NCBI GenBank assembly: GCA_963555705.1
Contig: OY743171.1
Coordinates: forward strand, 28,142,852-28,206,851
Source: Ligustrum vulgare
Lineage: Eukaryota > Streptophyta > Magnoliopsida > Lamiales > Oleaceae
DNA: 64,000 nucleotides
Direction: 5' to 3'
Positions 21,743 through 36,500 of the stretch are shown here, in pieces. Within the stretch, counting starts at the first letter, position 1. Each line of letters opens with the position of its first letter. A program made the translations under genes and the position numbers. Below the pieces are notes generated by a model, which was not told the DNA's origin, searched no databases, and saw only the letters and a program-made list of their open reading frames with translations.

Positions 21743-24328
21743 TGTAACGCCCCGAGTTCCTAGGAGCCGGGAACGTCACTTTCCTAAATTCTTGAATAAA
21801 ACTTTTTGTTGCGGAAAATGATTAAATATTAAATATCGCATTTATTGAATAAAAGTTTAGCGATAATTCAAATTGAATAGGTAAATTCGTACAAAGTTAT
21901 AAAAATGACAATTCTTGATAAAATGAAATAATTATTTCAAAGCTCACGACTTTTAAAAATATCAATTTGTAATTTTTCGTCATTGCCCATCACTCGCCAC
22001 CGTCTCCGAAATCTGTAAAAGATTTTTAAAAACGGGTTGAGCATTTCATAGAAATACTCAGTAGACTCGCGCATAATAATCATTTAACGTTATAAATTAA
22101 AACACATAATCCTGATATTCAAGTCTCAGGTGTCTAACGATCACCAGTATTCTTATGAACATAAAGTTCAAGTTCTCATGCATTTAAGCAAGTAATTCTC
22201 ATGAACATAAAGTTCAAGTTCTCATGCATTTAAGCAAGTAATTCTCATGAACATAAAGTTCAAGTTCTCATGCATTTAAGCAAGTAATTCTCATGAACAC
22301 AATCATACATGCTAAACTTATAAATCAAATAATTATTGATGCGCACTTTTGAAAAACGTAAATTTGTAGATAAGAGTCTACCTTAAATCCGACGAGTGCA
22401 AAGTTGAGCGGGAAACGACTTAACTCCTTTAAAATCTCCGTACGCTTCGTCTAGCCAATTAGAAGATCAAGTCGAATTAGTCTTTTGAAATCTATAGTTT
22501 AAAATGATATATTACAATTTGGGGACTTAAATTGATGATTTGAAAGTTCAGGGACTGAAATGAATACTTTGAAAGTTCAGGGACTAAAATGAATACTTTT
22601 CAAACTTGCGAGACTAACATGTAAATTCTCAAAAACTGGGTCGAAGTTCAAAATGAATATTAAATTGTGGGGCTTGAAATAAGTGATTTTAAAACTATAG
22701 GGATCCATTTGAAACACTTTAAAACTTTGAGGTACTGAAATAGATAACTTGTAAAACTTGAACTTAAAATCAAATGAATTAAATCTACAGGGACTGAAAT
22801 GAGTTTGATACTTAGGGTTAAAATAATAACTTTTGAAACTTAAAGTAAGATTTAAAACATTTAAACTGTAGGGACTGTTTTAGATTATTTTTAAAACTTG
22901 AGGACTAATTTGAAACAATTTAAAACCTCAGGGACCAAGCTGAAATTCTGAATAATCAAAATTAAATAAAACCCCTCTCACTCTATCTCTCTACCATATC
23001 GGATGCAGAGAGAGGGGAGGAGCGAGCGACGCCGGCGAGGTCCCCCCTCTGCGCAACTGCGATTTCGCCGGTGAAACGCCGGCGCTGGACGCAGCGAGCG
23101 ACGGCCAAGGAAGGGAGTCGGATTTTTTTGGGATCAGGGTGCGGGAGTAGGTGCGAATCCGAAGTGCAACCGAGGCTTGATTGAGCGATCTGGGTCTGAA
23201 ATTCCGGCGAATAGGTCGGCGGTAGAGGTAAGTTTCTGGGTTTATTTGATTCTTGGGTTTATTGATTTGGTTTTGGTTGGGATTGGGCAGTGATGATGCT
23301 GGGTGTGTGTGGTGGTGTCGCGGCGGAATTGTGGCGGTGGTTGTGACTGTGGTGCTTGGTGGTGATGATGATGATGATGATGATGATTATGATTGGTGTT
23401 TGGGTTTGAGTCTCGGTTGAGAGGGCAGTGGGCGAAAGTGGTTGCGGTGTCTGTGTGTGGTGGTGGCTGCGGTAGAGGTCGTGGTTTGGGCGTGGTGATG
23501 ATGGTGCTGATGATGACGATGAATGGCTAGGCAGTGGAGGCCGATGGTGTGAACTGTGGTGTTGTACGGTGGTGATGACTGGTTTGTGGGCGTGATGGTG
23601 ATGATTACTACTGTGGTTGATTGCAAATTGGTTGATGGTGGTTCTTGCAGAGGAGTTCAGGATGGTTCATGGTGATTGGGTGGGGTTCTTGGTTGTGGAT
23701 GGTTGATGGGAATGGAGGTGAAGGTGATTGGTAGTGATGGTGGCTGAGGTGCTCAAGTCTTGGCAATGAGGGTGGTTGCTTGGTCGAAAATGGTTGAGGC
23801 AGTGGAGTTGGATGTTTAGGATTAAGAGTCTGCAGGTTTATGTGATGATGATGAAGGTGAGGAAGGAGGTGGTAGTGGCGTCGGTTGGAGAATTCTGGTT
23901 GTGCATAGGGGGAAGAAGTCTGAAGAAAATAGGGAGGGGGGCAATAAGGTATGGGTTGGGTGTTGGGGAGTGTTGGTGGAAGTATGGGTTGAAGTAGAAT
24001 ATTTTGGGTATTTTATGGGGTTTGAAACACAAGGAACGGAAATCGAGAAATTAATACGCGTGAATTCAACTGAGTTGGGAAAAATGGATCTGATAAAATA
24101 AGCTTAACGCGATTTGGATTTTAAAACGGTTTTGAAAGAAATAAATAAATAAATGATATAATTTTAGAAATTCGGGAATTTATTTAAAATTGAATTAACT
24201 CGATATTTCTCGACTTGGCTAGACGAACGCGTCGTGACGTTAACTTAAAATGGATGAGATCGCAGCGACACGCTTTTCGAAACTTTAAAAATAAATATTA
24301 AATTGCGTAAAAATTCTTGGTCGCTACA
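21743..24328 (-). repeat. Element 2 LTR, right copy (5' LTR)
   Basis: 2586 bp, collinear with the left copy at an offset of 6961; I found three substitutions and no indels. Confidence 0.95.
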
Positions 24329-27300
24329 ATAATTTTGACTCCATCCTTCTTCCCACATATCATTTCTTATATAATTCCCATTTGACACGTTTTGAAAACT
24401 CTTGTGTGGTTTGAATAATGTCTTTCTTCACGTGGTTGTACTTTTATTAAGTAGTGCATTATTCACGTAGTTGTACTTTTTCTAAGTAGTGCATTCTCTC
24501 GGTGTTTTTATCATAGCTTATTCTACCAATGAACCATTTTCAATTGTCCAAAGTGTATTGGAGAGAACAGTAAAAGTCAAAAAATCATTCCTGAAAAGGG
24601 AGTTCCCAATCCTAAGGGTTTATTATACTAAAAAAAATAGTCTCAATTTCTAATTGAAAAAAAATTGATTCACAATACTTGCGGGTTCTCAATTTCAAAT
24701 TGCATCCCTTGGTCGTCTTCGACCACAATTTTGACTTCATCCTTCTTCCCACATATCATTTCTTATATAATTCCCATTTGACACGTTTTTAAAACTCTTG
24801 TGTGGTTTGAATAATGTCTTTCTTCACGTGGTTGCACTTTTATTAAGTAGTGCATTATTCTCTTGGTGTCTTAATCATAGATTATTCTACTACCGAACGA
24901 TTTCAATTGTCTAAATTGCATTGAAAGGAACACTGAAAGCCCCAAAACTATTCTTGAAAACAGAATTCCAAATCCAAAGGGTTTCTACTCAAAAAAAGAG
25001 TCTCAATCTCTAAGTTAAAAAGTCTGACTCAAAAATTGAGTCCCCAGGTCTTCGTCCACCATAATTTTTCCTCCAACCTTCTTCCCACTTATCATTTCTT
25101 TTATAATGCCATTTTTAACATGTTCCTGCAGTCTTGTCTGGTATGAATAATGTCTTTCTTCACGTAGTTGTACTTTTTCTAAGTAGTGCATTCTCTAAGT
25201 GTTTTTATCATAGCTTATTCTACCAATGAATAATGTCTGGTACGAATAATGTCTTTCTTCACGTAGTTGTACTTTTTCTAAGTAGTGCATTCTCTCGGTG
25301 TTTTTATCATTGCTTATTCTACCAATGAACCATTTCAATTGTCCAAAGTGTATTGGAGAGAACCGTGGAAGTCCCAAAATTATTCCTGAAAAGGGACTCC
25401 AAATCCTAAGGGTTTATTATACTAAAAAAAAAATAGTCTCAATTTCTAATTGAAAAAAAATTGATTCACAATACTTGCGGGTTTTCAATTTCAAATTGCA
25501 TCCCTTGGTCGTCTTCGACCATAATTTTGACTCCATCCTTCTTCCCACATATCATTTCTTATATAATTCCCATTTGACACGTTTTGAAAACTCTTGTGTG
25601 GTTTGAATAATGTCTTTCTTCACGTGGTTGTACTTTTATTAAGTAGTGCATTATTCACGTAGTTGTACTTTTTCTAAGTAGTGCATTCTCTCGGTGTTTT
25701 TATCATAGCTTATTCTACCAATGAACCATTTCAATTGTCCAAAGTGTATTGGAGAGAACAGTGGAAGTCCCAAAATCATTCCTGAAAAGGGAGTTCCAAA
25801 TCCTAAGGGTTTATTATACTAAAAAAAATAGTCTCAATTTCTAATTGAAAAAAAATTGATTCACAATACTTGCGGGTTCTCAATTTCAAATTCCATCCCT
25901 TGGTCGTCTTCGACCACAATTTTGACTTCATCCTTCTTCCCACATATCATTTCTTATATAATTCCCATTTGACACGTTTTTAAAACTCTTGTGTGGTTTG
26001 AATAATGTCTTTCTTCACGTGGTTGTACTTTTATTAAGTAGTGCATTATTCTCTTGGTGTCTTAATCATAGATTATTCTACTACCGAACGATTTCAATTG
26101 TCTATATTGCATTGAAAGGAACACTGAAAGCCCCAAAACTATTCTTGAAAACAGAATTCCAAATCCAAAGGGTTTCTACTCAAAAAAAGAGTCTCAATCT
26201 CTAACTTAAAAAATCTGACTCAAAAATTGAGTCCCCAGGTCTTCGTCGACCATAATTTTTCCTCCAACCTTCTTCCCACATATCATTTCTTTTATAATGC
26301 CATTTTTAACATGTTCCTGCAGTCTTTTCTGGTATGAATAATGTCTTTCTTCACGTAGTTGTACTTTTTCTAAGTAGTGCATTCTCTCGGTGTTTTTATC
26401 ATAGCTTATTCTACCAATGAACCATTTCAATTGTCCAAAGTGTATTGGAGAGAACAGTGGAAGTCCCAAAATCATTCCTGAAAAGGGAGTTCCCAATCCT
26501 AAGGGTTTATTATACTAAAAAAAATAGTCTCAATTTCTAATTGAAAAAAAATTGATTCACAATACTTGCGGGTTCTCAATTTCAAATTGCATCCCTTGGT
26601 CGTCTTCGACCACAATTTTGACTTCATCCTTCTTCCCACATATCATTTCTTATATAATTCCCATTTGACACGTTTTTAAAACTCTTGTGTGGTTTGAATA
26701 ATGTCTTTCTTCACGTGGTTGCACTTTTATTAAGTAGTGCATTATTCTCTTGGTGTCTTAATCATAGATTATTCTACTACCGAACGATTTCAATTGTCTA
26801 AATTGCATTGAAAGGAACACTGAAAGCCCCAAAACTATTCTTGAAAACAGAATTCCAAATCCAAAGGGTTTCTACTCAAAAAAAGAGTCTCAATCTCTAA
26901 GTTAAAAAGTCTGACTCAAAAATTGAGTCCCCAGGTCTTCGTCAACCATAATTTTTCCTCCAACCTTCTTCCCACTTATCATTTCTTTTATAATGCCATT
27001 TTTAACATGTTCCTGCAGTCTTGTCTGGTATGAATAATGTCTTTCTTCACGTAGTTGTACTTTTTCTAAGTAGTGCATTCTCTAAGTGTTTTTATCATAG
27101 CTTATTCTACCAATGAATAATGTCTGGTACGAATAATGTCTTTCTTCACGTAGTTGTACTTTTTCTAAGTAGTGCATTCTCTCGGTGTTTTTATCATTGC
27201 TTATTCTATCAATGAACCATTTCAATTGTCCAAAGTGTATTGGAGAGAACCGTGGAAGTCCCAAAATTATTCCTGAAAAGGGACTCCAAATCCTAAGGGT

Positions 27301-27576
27301 TTATTATACTAAAAAAAAAATAGTCTCAATTTCTAATTGAAAAAAAAATGATTCAAAATACTTGCGGGTTTTCAATTTCAAATTGCATCCCTTGGTCGCC
27401 TTCGACCATAATTTTGACTCCATCCTTCTTCCCACATATCATTTCTTATATAATTCCCATTTGACACGTTTTGAAAACTCTTGTGTGGTTTGAATAATGT
27501 CTTTCTTCACGTGGTTGTACTTTTATTAAGTAGTGCATTATTCACGTAGTTGTACTTTTTCTAAGTAGTGCATTCT

Positions 27577-30500
27577 CTAAGTGTTTTTATCATAGCTTAT
27601 TCTACCAATGAATAATGTCTGGTACGAATAATGTCTTTCTTCACGTAGTTGTACTTTTTCTAAGTAGTGCATTCTCTCGGTGTTTTTATCATTGCTTATT
27701 CTACCAATGAACCATTTCAATTGTCCAAAGTGTATTGGAGAGAACCGTGGAAGTCCCAAAATTATTACTGAAAATGGACTCCTAATCCTAAAGGTTTATT
27801 ATACTAAAAAAAAAATAGTCTCAATTTCTAATTTAAAAAAATTTGATTCACAATACTTGCGGGTTTTCAATTTCAAATTGCATCCCTTGGTCGTCTTCGA
27901 CCATAATTTTGACTCCATCCTTCTTCCCACATATCATTTCTTATATAATTCCCATTTGACACGTTTTGAAAACTCTTGTGTGGTTTGAATAATGTCTTTC
28001 TTCACGTGGTTGTACTTTTATTAAGTAGTGCATTATTCACGTAGTTGTACTTTTTCTAAGTAGTGCATTCTCTCGGTGTTTTTATCATAGCTTATTCTAC
28101 CAATGAACCATTTTCAATTGTCCAAAGTGTATTGGAGAGAACAGTAAAAGTCAAAAAATCATTCCTGAAAAGGGAGTTCCCAATCCTAAGGGTTTATTAT
28201 ACTAAAAAAAATAGTCTCAATTTCTAATTGAAAAAAAATTGATTCACAATACTTGCGGGTTCTCAATTTCAAATTGCATCCCTTGGTCGTCTTCGACCAC
28301 AATTTTGACTTCATCCTTCTTCCCACATATCATTTCTTATATAATTCCCATTTGACACGTTTTTAAAACTCTTGTGTGGTTTGAATAATGTCTTTCTTCA
28401 CGTGGTTGCACTTTTATTAAGTAGTGCATTATTCTCTTGGTGTCTTAATCATAGATTATTCTACTACCGAACGATTTCAATTGTCTAAATTGCATTGAAA
28501 GGAACACTGAAAGCCCCAAAACTATTCTTGAAAACAGAATTCCAAATCCAAAGGGTTTCTACTCAAAAAAAGAGTCTCAATCTCTAACTTAAAAAATCTG
28601 ACTCAAAAATTGAGTCCCTAGGTCTTCGTCGACCATAATTTTTCCTCCAACCTTCTTCCCACATATCATTTCTTTTATAATGCCATTTTTAACATGTTCC
28701 TGCAGTATTTTCTGGTATGAATAATGTCTTTCTTCACGTAGTTGTACTTTTTCTAAGTAGTGCATTCTCTAAGTGTTTTTATCATAGCTTATTCTACCAA
28801 TGAATAATGTCTGGTATGAATAATGTCTTTCTTCACGTAGTTGTACTTTTTCTAAGTAGTGCATTCTCTCGGTGTTTTTATCATTGCTTATTCTACCAAT
28901 GAACCATTTCAATTGTCCAAAGTGTATTGGAGAGAACCGTGGAAGTCCCAAAATTATTCCTGAAAAGGGACTCCAAATCCTAAGGGTTTATTATACTAAA
29001 AAAAAAATAGTCTCAATTTCTAATTGAAAAAAAATTGATTCACAATACTTGCGGGTTTTCAATTTCAAATTGCATCCCTTGGTCGTCTTCGACCATAATT
29101 TTGACTCCATCCTTCTTCCCACATATCATTTCTTATATAATTCCCATTTGACACGTTTTGAAAACTCTTGTGTGGTTTGAATAATGTCTTTCTTCACGTG
29201 GTTGTACTTTTATTAAGTAGTGCATTATTCACGTAGTTGTACTTTTTCTAAGTAGTGCATTCTCTCGGTGTTTTTATCATAGCTTATTCTACCAATGAAC
29301 CATTTTCAATTGTCCAAAGTGTATTGGAGAGAACAGTAAAAGTCAAAAAATCATTCCTGAAAAGGGAGTTCCCAATCCTAAGGGTTTATTATACTAAAAA
29401 AAATAGTCTCAATTTCTAATTGAAAAAAAATTGATTCACAATACTTGCGGGTTCTCAATTTCAAATTGCATCCCTTGGTCGTCTTCGACCACAATTTTGA
29501 CTTCATCCTTCTTCCCACATATCATTTCTTATATAATTCCCATTTGACACGTTTTTAAAACTCTTGTGTGGTTTGAATAATGTCTTTCTTCACGTGGTTG
29601 CACTTTTATTAAGTAGTGCATTATTCTCTTGGTGTCTTAATCATAGATTATTCTACTACCGAACGATTTCAATTGTCTAAATTGCATTGAAAGGAACACT
29701 GAAAGCCCCAAAACTATTCTTGAAAACAGAATTCCAAATCCAAAGGGTTTCTACTCAAAAAAAGAGTCTCAATCTCTAACTTAAAAAATCTGACTCAAAA
29801 ATTGAGTCCCTAGGTCTTCGTCGACCATAATTTTTCCTCCAACCTTCTTCCCACATATCATTTCTTTTATAATGCCATTTTTAACATGTTCCTGCAGTAT
29901 TTTCTGGTATGAATAATGTCTTTCTTCACGTAGTTGTACTTTTTCTAAGTAGTGCATTCTCTAAGTGTTTTTATCATAGCTTATTCTACGTATGAATAAT
30001 GTCTTTCTTCACGTAGTTGTACTTTTTCTAAGTAGTGCATTCTCTCGGTGTTTTTATCATTGCTTATTCTACCAATGAACCATTTCAATTGTCCAAAGTG
30101 TATTGGAGAGAACCGTGGAAGTCCCAAAATTATTCCTGAAAAGGGACTCCAAATCCTAAGGGTTTATTATACTAAAAAAAAAATAGTCTCAATTTCTAAT
30201 TGAAAAAAAATTGATTCACAATACTTGCGGGTTTTCAATTTCAAATTGCATCCCTTGGTCGTCTTCGACCATAATTTTGACTCCATCCTTCTTCCCACAT
30301 ATCATTTCTTATATAATTCCCATTTGACACGTTTTGAAAACTCTTGTGTGGTTTGAATAATGTCTTTCTTCACGTGGTTGTACTTTTATTAAGTAGTGCA
30401 TTATTCACGTAGTTGTACTTTTTCTAAGTAGTGCATTCTCTCGGTGTTTTTATCATAGCTTATTCTACCAATGAACCATTTTCAATTGTCCAAAGTGTAT

Positions 30501-33500
30501 TGGAGAGAACAGTAAAAGTCAAAAAATCATTCCTGAAAAGGGAGTTCCCAATCCTAAGGGTTTATTATACTAAAAAAAATAGTCTCAATTTCTAATTGAA
30601 AAAAAATTGATTCACAATACTTGCGGGTTCTCAATTTCAAATTGCATCCCTTGGTCGTCTTCGACCACAATTTTGACTTCATCCTTCTTCCCACATATCA
30701 TTTCTTATGTAATTCCCATTTGACACGTTTTTAAAACTCTTGTGTGGTTTGAATAATGTCTTTCTTCACGTGGTTGCACTTTTATTAAGTAGTGCATTAT
30801 TCTCTTGGTGTCTTAATCATAGATTATTCTACTACCGAACGATTTCAATTGTCTAAATTGCATTGAAAGGAACACTGAAAGCCCCAAAACTATTCTTGAA
30901 AACAGAATTCCAAATCCAAAGGGTTTCTACTCAAAAAAAGAGTCTCAATCTCTAACTTAAAAAATCTGACTCAAAAATTGAGTCCCTAGGTCTTCGTCGA
31001 CCATAATTTTTCCTCCAACCTTCTTCCCACATATCATTTCTTTTATAATGCCATTTTTAACATGTTCCTGCAGTATTTTCTGGTATGAATAATGTCTTTC
31101 TTCACGTAGTTGTACTTTTTCTAAGTAGTGCATTCTCTAAGTGTTTTTATCATAGCTTATTCTACCAATGAATAATGTCTGGTACGAATAATGTCTTTCT
31201 TCACGTAGTTGTACTTTTTCTAAGTAGTGCATTCTCTCGGTGTTTTTATCATTGCTTATTCTACCAATGAACCATTTCAATTGTCCAAAGTGTATTGGAG
31301 AGAACCGTGGAAGTCCCAAAATTATTCCTGAAAAGGGACTCCAAATCCTAAGGGTTTATTATACTAAAAAAAAAATAGTCTCAATTTCTAATTGAAAAAA
31401 AATTGATTCACAATACTTGCGGGTTTTCAATTTCAAATTGCATCCCTTGGTCGTCTTCGACCATAATTTTGACTCCATCCTTCTTCCCACATATCATTTC
31501 TTATATAATTCCCATTTGACACGTTTTGAAAACTCTTGTGTGGTTTGAATAATGTCTTTCTTCACGTGGTTGTACTTTTATTAAGTAGTGCATTATTCAC
31601 GTAGTTGTACTTTTTCTAAGTAGTGCATTCTCTCGGTGTTTTTATCATAGCTTATTCTACCAATGAACCATTTTCAATTGTCCAAAGTGTATTGGAGAGA
31701 ACAGTAAAAGTCAAAAAATCATTCCTGAAAAGGGAGTTCCCAATCCTAAGGGTTTATTATACTAAAAAAAATAGTCTCAATTTCTAATTGAAAAAAAATT
31801 GATTCACAATACTTGCGGGTTCTCAATTTCAAATTGCATCCCTTGGTCGTCTTCGACCACAATTTTGACTTCATCCTTCTTCCCACATATCATTTCTTAT
31901 ATAATTCCCATTTGACACGTTTTTAAAACTCTTGTGTGGTTTGAATAATGTCTTTCTTCACGTGGTTGCACTTTTATTAAGTAGTGCATTATTCTCTTGG
32001 TGTCTTAATCATAGATTATTCTACTACCGAACGATTTCAATTGTCTAAATTGCATTGAAAGGAACACTGAAAGCCCCAAAACTATTCTTGAAAACAGAAT
32101 TCCAAATCCAAAGGGTTTCTACTCAAAAAAAGAGTCTCAATCTCTAACTTAAAAAATCTGACTCAAAAATTGAGTCCCTAGGTCTTCGTCGACCATAATT
32201 TTTCCTCCAACCTTCTTCCCACATATCATTTCTTTTATAATGCCATTTTTAACATGTTCCTGCAGTCTTGTCTGGTATGAATAATGTCTTTCTTCACGTA
32301 GTTGAACTTTTTCTAAGTAGTGCATTCTCTAAGTGTTTTTATCATAGCTTATTCTACCAATGAATAATGTCTGGTACGAATAATGTCTTTCTTCACGTAG
32401 TTGTACTTTTTCTAAGTAGTGCATTCTCTCGGTGTTTTTATCATTGCTTATTCTCCCAATGAACCATTTCAATTGTCCAAAGTGTATTGGAGAGAACCGT
32501 GGAAGTCCCAAAATTATTCCTGAAAAGGGACTCCAAATCCTAAGGGTTTATTATACTAAAAAAAAAATAGTCTCAATTTCTAATTGAAAAAAAATTGATT
32601 CACAATACTTGCGGGTTTTCAATTTCAAATTGCATCCCTTGGTCGTCTTCGACCATAATTTTGACTCCATCCTTCTTCCCACATATCATTTCTTATATAA
32701 TTCCCATTTGACACGTTTTGAAAACTCTTGTGTGGTTTGAATAATGTCTTTCTTCACGTGGTTGTACTTTTATTAAGTAGTGCATTATTCACGTAGTTGT
32801 ACTTTTTCTAAGTAGTGCATTCTCTCGGTGTTTTTATCATAGATTATTCTACCAATGAACCATTTTCAATTGTCCAAAGTGCATTGGAGAGAACAGTAAA
32901 AGTCCCAAAATCATTCCTGAAAAGGGAGTTCCCAATCCTAAGGGTTTATTATACTAAAAAAAATAGTCTCAATTTCTAATTGAAAAAAAATTGATTCACA
33001 ATACTTGCGGGTTCTCAATTTCAAATTGCATCCCTTGGTCGTCTTCGACCACAATTTTGACTTCATCCTTCTTCCCACATATCATTTCTTATATAATTCC
33101 CATTTGACACGTTTTTAAAACTCTTGTGTGGTTTGAATAATGTCTTTCTTCACGTGGTTGCACTTTTATTAAGTAGTGCATTATTCTCTTGGTGTCTTAA
33201 TCATAGATTATTCTACTACCGAACGATTTCAATTGTCTAAATTGCATTGAAAGGAACACTGAAAGCCCCAAAACTATTCTTGAAAACAGAATTCCAAATC
33301 CAAAGGGTTTCTACTCAAAAAAAGAGTCTCAATCTCTAACTTAAAAAATCTGACTCAAAAATTGAGTCCCTAGGTCTTCGTCGACCATAATTTTTCCTCC
33401 AACCTTCTTCCCACATATCATTTCTTTTATAATGCCATTTTTAACATGTTCCTGCAGTCTTGTCTGGTATGAATAATGTCTTTCTTCACGTAGTTGAACT

Positions 33501-36500
33501 TTTTCTAAGTAGTGCATTCTCTAAGTGTTTTTATCATAGCTTATTCTACCAATGAATAATGTCTGGTACGAATAATGTCTTTCTTCACGTAGTTGTACTT
33601 TTTCTAAGTAGTGCATTCTCTCGGTGTTTTTATCATTGCTTATTCTCCCAATGAACCATTTCAATTGTCCAAAGTGTATTGGAGAGAACCGTGGAAGTCC
33701 CAAAATTATTCCTGAAAAGGGACTCCAAATCCTAAGGGTTTATTATACTAAAAAAAAAATAGTCTCAATTTCTAATTGAAAAAAAATTGATTCACAATAC
33801 TTGCGGGTTTCAATTTCAAATTGCATCCCTTGGTCGTCTTCGACCATAATTTTAACTCCATCCTTCTTCCCACATATCATTTCTTATATAATTCCCATTT
33901 GACACGTTTTGAAAACTCTTGTGTGGTTTGAATAATGTCTTTCTTCACGTGGTTGTACTTTTATTAAGTAGTGCATTATTCACGTAGTTGTACTTTTTCT
34001 AAGTAGTGCATTCTCTCGGTGTTTTTATCATAGCTTATTCTACCAATGAACCATTTTCAATTGTCCAAAGTGTATTGGAGAGAACAGTAAAAGTCCCAAA
34101 ATCATTCCTGAAAAGGGAGTTCCCAATCCTAAGGGTTTATTATACTAAAAAAAATAGTCTCAATTTCTAATTGAAAAAAAATTGATTCACAATACTTGCG
34201 GGTTCTCAATTTCAAATTGCATCCCTTGGTCGTCTTCGACCACAATTTTGACTTCATCCTTCTTCCCACATATCATTTCTTATATAATTCCCATTTGACA
34301 CGTTTTTAAAACTCTTGTGTGGTTTGAATAATGTCTTTCTTCACGTGGTTGCACTTTTATTAAGTAGTGCATTATTCTCTTGGTGTCTTAATCATAGATT
34401 ATTCTACTACCGAACGATTTCAATTGTCTAAATTGCATTGAAAGGAACACTGAAAGCCCCAAAACTATTCTGAAAATAGAATTCCAAATCCAAAGGGTTT
34501 CTACTCAAAAAAAGAGTCTCAATCTCTAACTTAAAAAATCTGACTCAAAAATTGAGTCCCCAGGTCTTCGTCGACCATAATTTTTCCTCCAACCTTCTTC
34601 CCACATATCATTTCTTTTATAATGCCATTTTTAACATGTTCCTGCAGTCTTGTCTGGTATGAATAATGTCTTTCTTCACGTAGTTGTACTTTTTCTAAGT
34701 AGTGCATTCTCTAAGTGTTTTTATCATAGCTTATTCTACCAATGAATAATGTCTGGTACGAATAATGTCTTTCTTCACGTAGTTGTACTTTTTCTAAGTA
34801 GTGCATTCTCTCGGTGTTTTTATCATTGCTTATTCTACCAATGAACCATTTCAATTGTCCAAAGTGTATTGGAGAGAACCGTGGAAGTCCCAAAATTATT
34901 CCTGAAAAGGGACTCCAAATCCTAAAGGTTTATTATACTAAAAAAAAAATAGTCTCAATTTCTAATTGAAAAAAAATTGATTCACAATACTTGCGGGTTT
35001 TCAATTTCAAATTGCATCCCTTGGTCGTCTTCGACCATAATTTTGACTCCATCCTTCTTCCCACATATCATTTCTTATATAATTCCCATTTGACACGTTT
35101 TGAAAACTCTTGTGTGGTTTGAATAATGTCTTTCTTCACGTGGTTGTACTTTTATTAAGTAGTGCATTATTCACGTAGTTGTACTTTTTCTAAGTAGTGC
35201 ATTCTCTAGGTGTTTTTATCATAGCTTATTCTACCAATGAACCATTTCAATTGTCCAAAGTGTATTGGAGAGAACAGTGGAAGTCCCAAAATCATTCCTG
35301 AAAAGGGAGTTCCAAATCCTAAGGGTTTATTATACTAAAAAAAATAGTCTCAATTTCTAATTGAAAAAAAATTGATTCACAATACTTGCGGGTTCTCAAT
35401 TTCAAATTGCATCCCTTGGTCGTCTTCGACCACAATTTTGACTTCATCCTTCTTCCCACATATCATTTCTTATATAATTCCCATTTGACACGTTTTTAAA
35501 ACTCTTGTGTGGTTTGAATAATGTCTTTCTTCACGTGGTTGCACTTTTATTAAGTAGTGCATTATTCTCTTGGTGTCTTAATCATAGATTATTCTACTAC
35601 CGAACGATTTCAATTGTCTAAATTGCATTGAAAGGAACACTGAAAGCCCCAAAACAATTCTTGAAAACAGAATTCCAAATCCAAAGGGTTTCTACTCAAA
35701 AAAAGAGTCTCAATCTCTAACTTAAAAAATCTGACTCAAAAATTGAGTCCCTAGGTCTTCGTCGACCATAATTTTTCCTCCAACCTTCTTCCCACATATC
35801 ATTTCTTTTATAATGCCATTTTTAACATGTTCCTGCAGTATTTTCTGGTATGAATAATGTCTTTCTTCACGTAGTTGTACTTTTTCTAAGTAGTGCATTC
35901 TCTAAGTGTTTTTATCATAGCTTATTCTACCAATGAATAATGTCTGGTACGAATAATGTCTTTCTTCACGTAGTTGTACTTTTTCTAAGTAGTGCATTCT
36001 CTCGGTGTTTTTATCATTGCTTATTCTACCAATGAACCATTTCAATTGTCCAAAGTGTATTGGAGAGAACCGTGGAAGTCCCAAAATTATTCCTGAAAAG
36101 GGACTCCAAATCCTAAGGGTTTATTATACTAAAAAAAAAATAGTCTCAATTTCTAATTGAAAAAAAATTGATTCACAATACTTGCGGGTTTTCAATTTCA
36201 AATTGCATCCCTTGGTCGTCTTCGACCATAATTTTGACTCCATCCTTCTTCCCACATATCATTTCTTATATAATTCCCATTTGACACGTTTTGAAAACTC
36301 TTGTGTGGTTTGAATAATGTCTTTCTTCACGTGGTTGTACTTTTATTAAGTAGTGCATTATTCACGTAGTTGTACTTTTTCTAAGTAGTGCATTCTCTCG
36401 GTGTTTTTATCATAGCTTATTCTACCAATGAACCATTTTCAATTGTCCAAAGTGTATTGGAGAGAACAGTAAAAGTCAAAAAATCATTCCTGAAAAGGGA

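Larger units (their letters stand above)
14782..24328 (-). mobile_element. Element 2: degenerate Tekay/Del-type chromovirus, non-autonomous
   Basis: 9547 bp, two 2586-bp LTRs at a constant offset of 6961, target duplication ATAAT. The primer site (21728-21739) and polypurine tract (17374-17380) show it reads on the - strand. The 4375-bp interior keeps only a broken integrase tail and chromodomain next to the polypurine tract; gag, protease and RT are not recognisable. I found three LTR mismatches (near 14823/21784, 16044/23005 and 17148/24109), so insertion is recent and the decay came earlier: it moved as an already defective copy. It shares LTR start, pre-LTR dyad and much interior with element 1. 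Confidence 0.92.

Noticed and set aside
25195..25377. A 60-codon - strand frame (starting MGLPRFSPIHF) repeated about 16 times through the satellite, and related 63-102 codon frames
   Set aside because: They recur because the monomers are near-identical; the homologous part of other monomer types is out of frame or stopped, and there is no domain or upstream signal.
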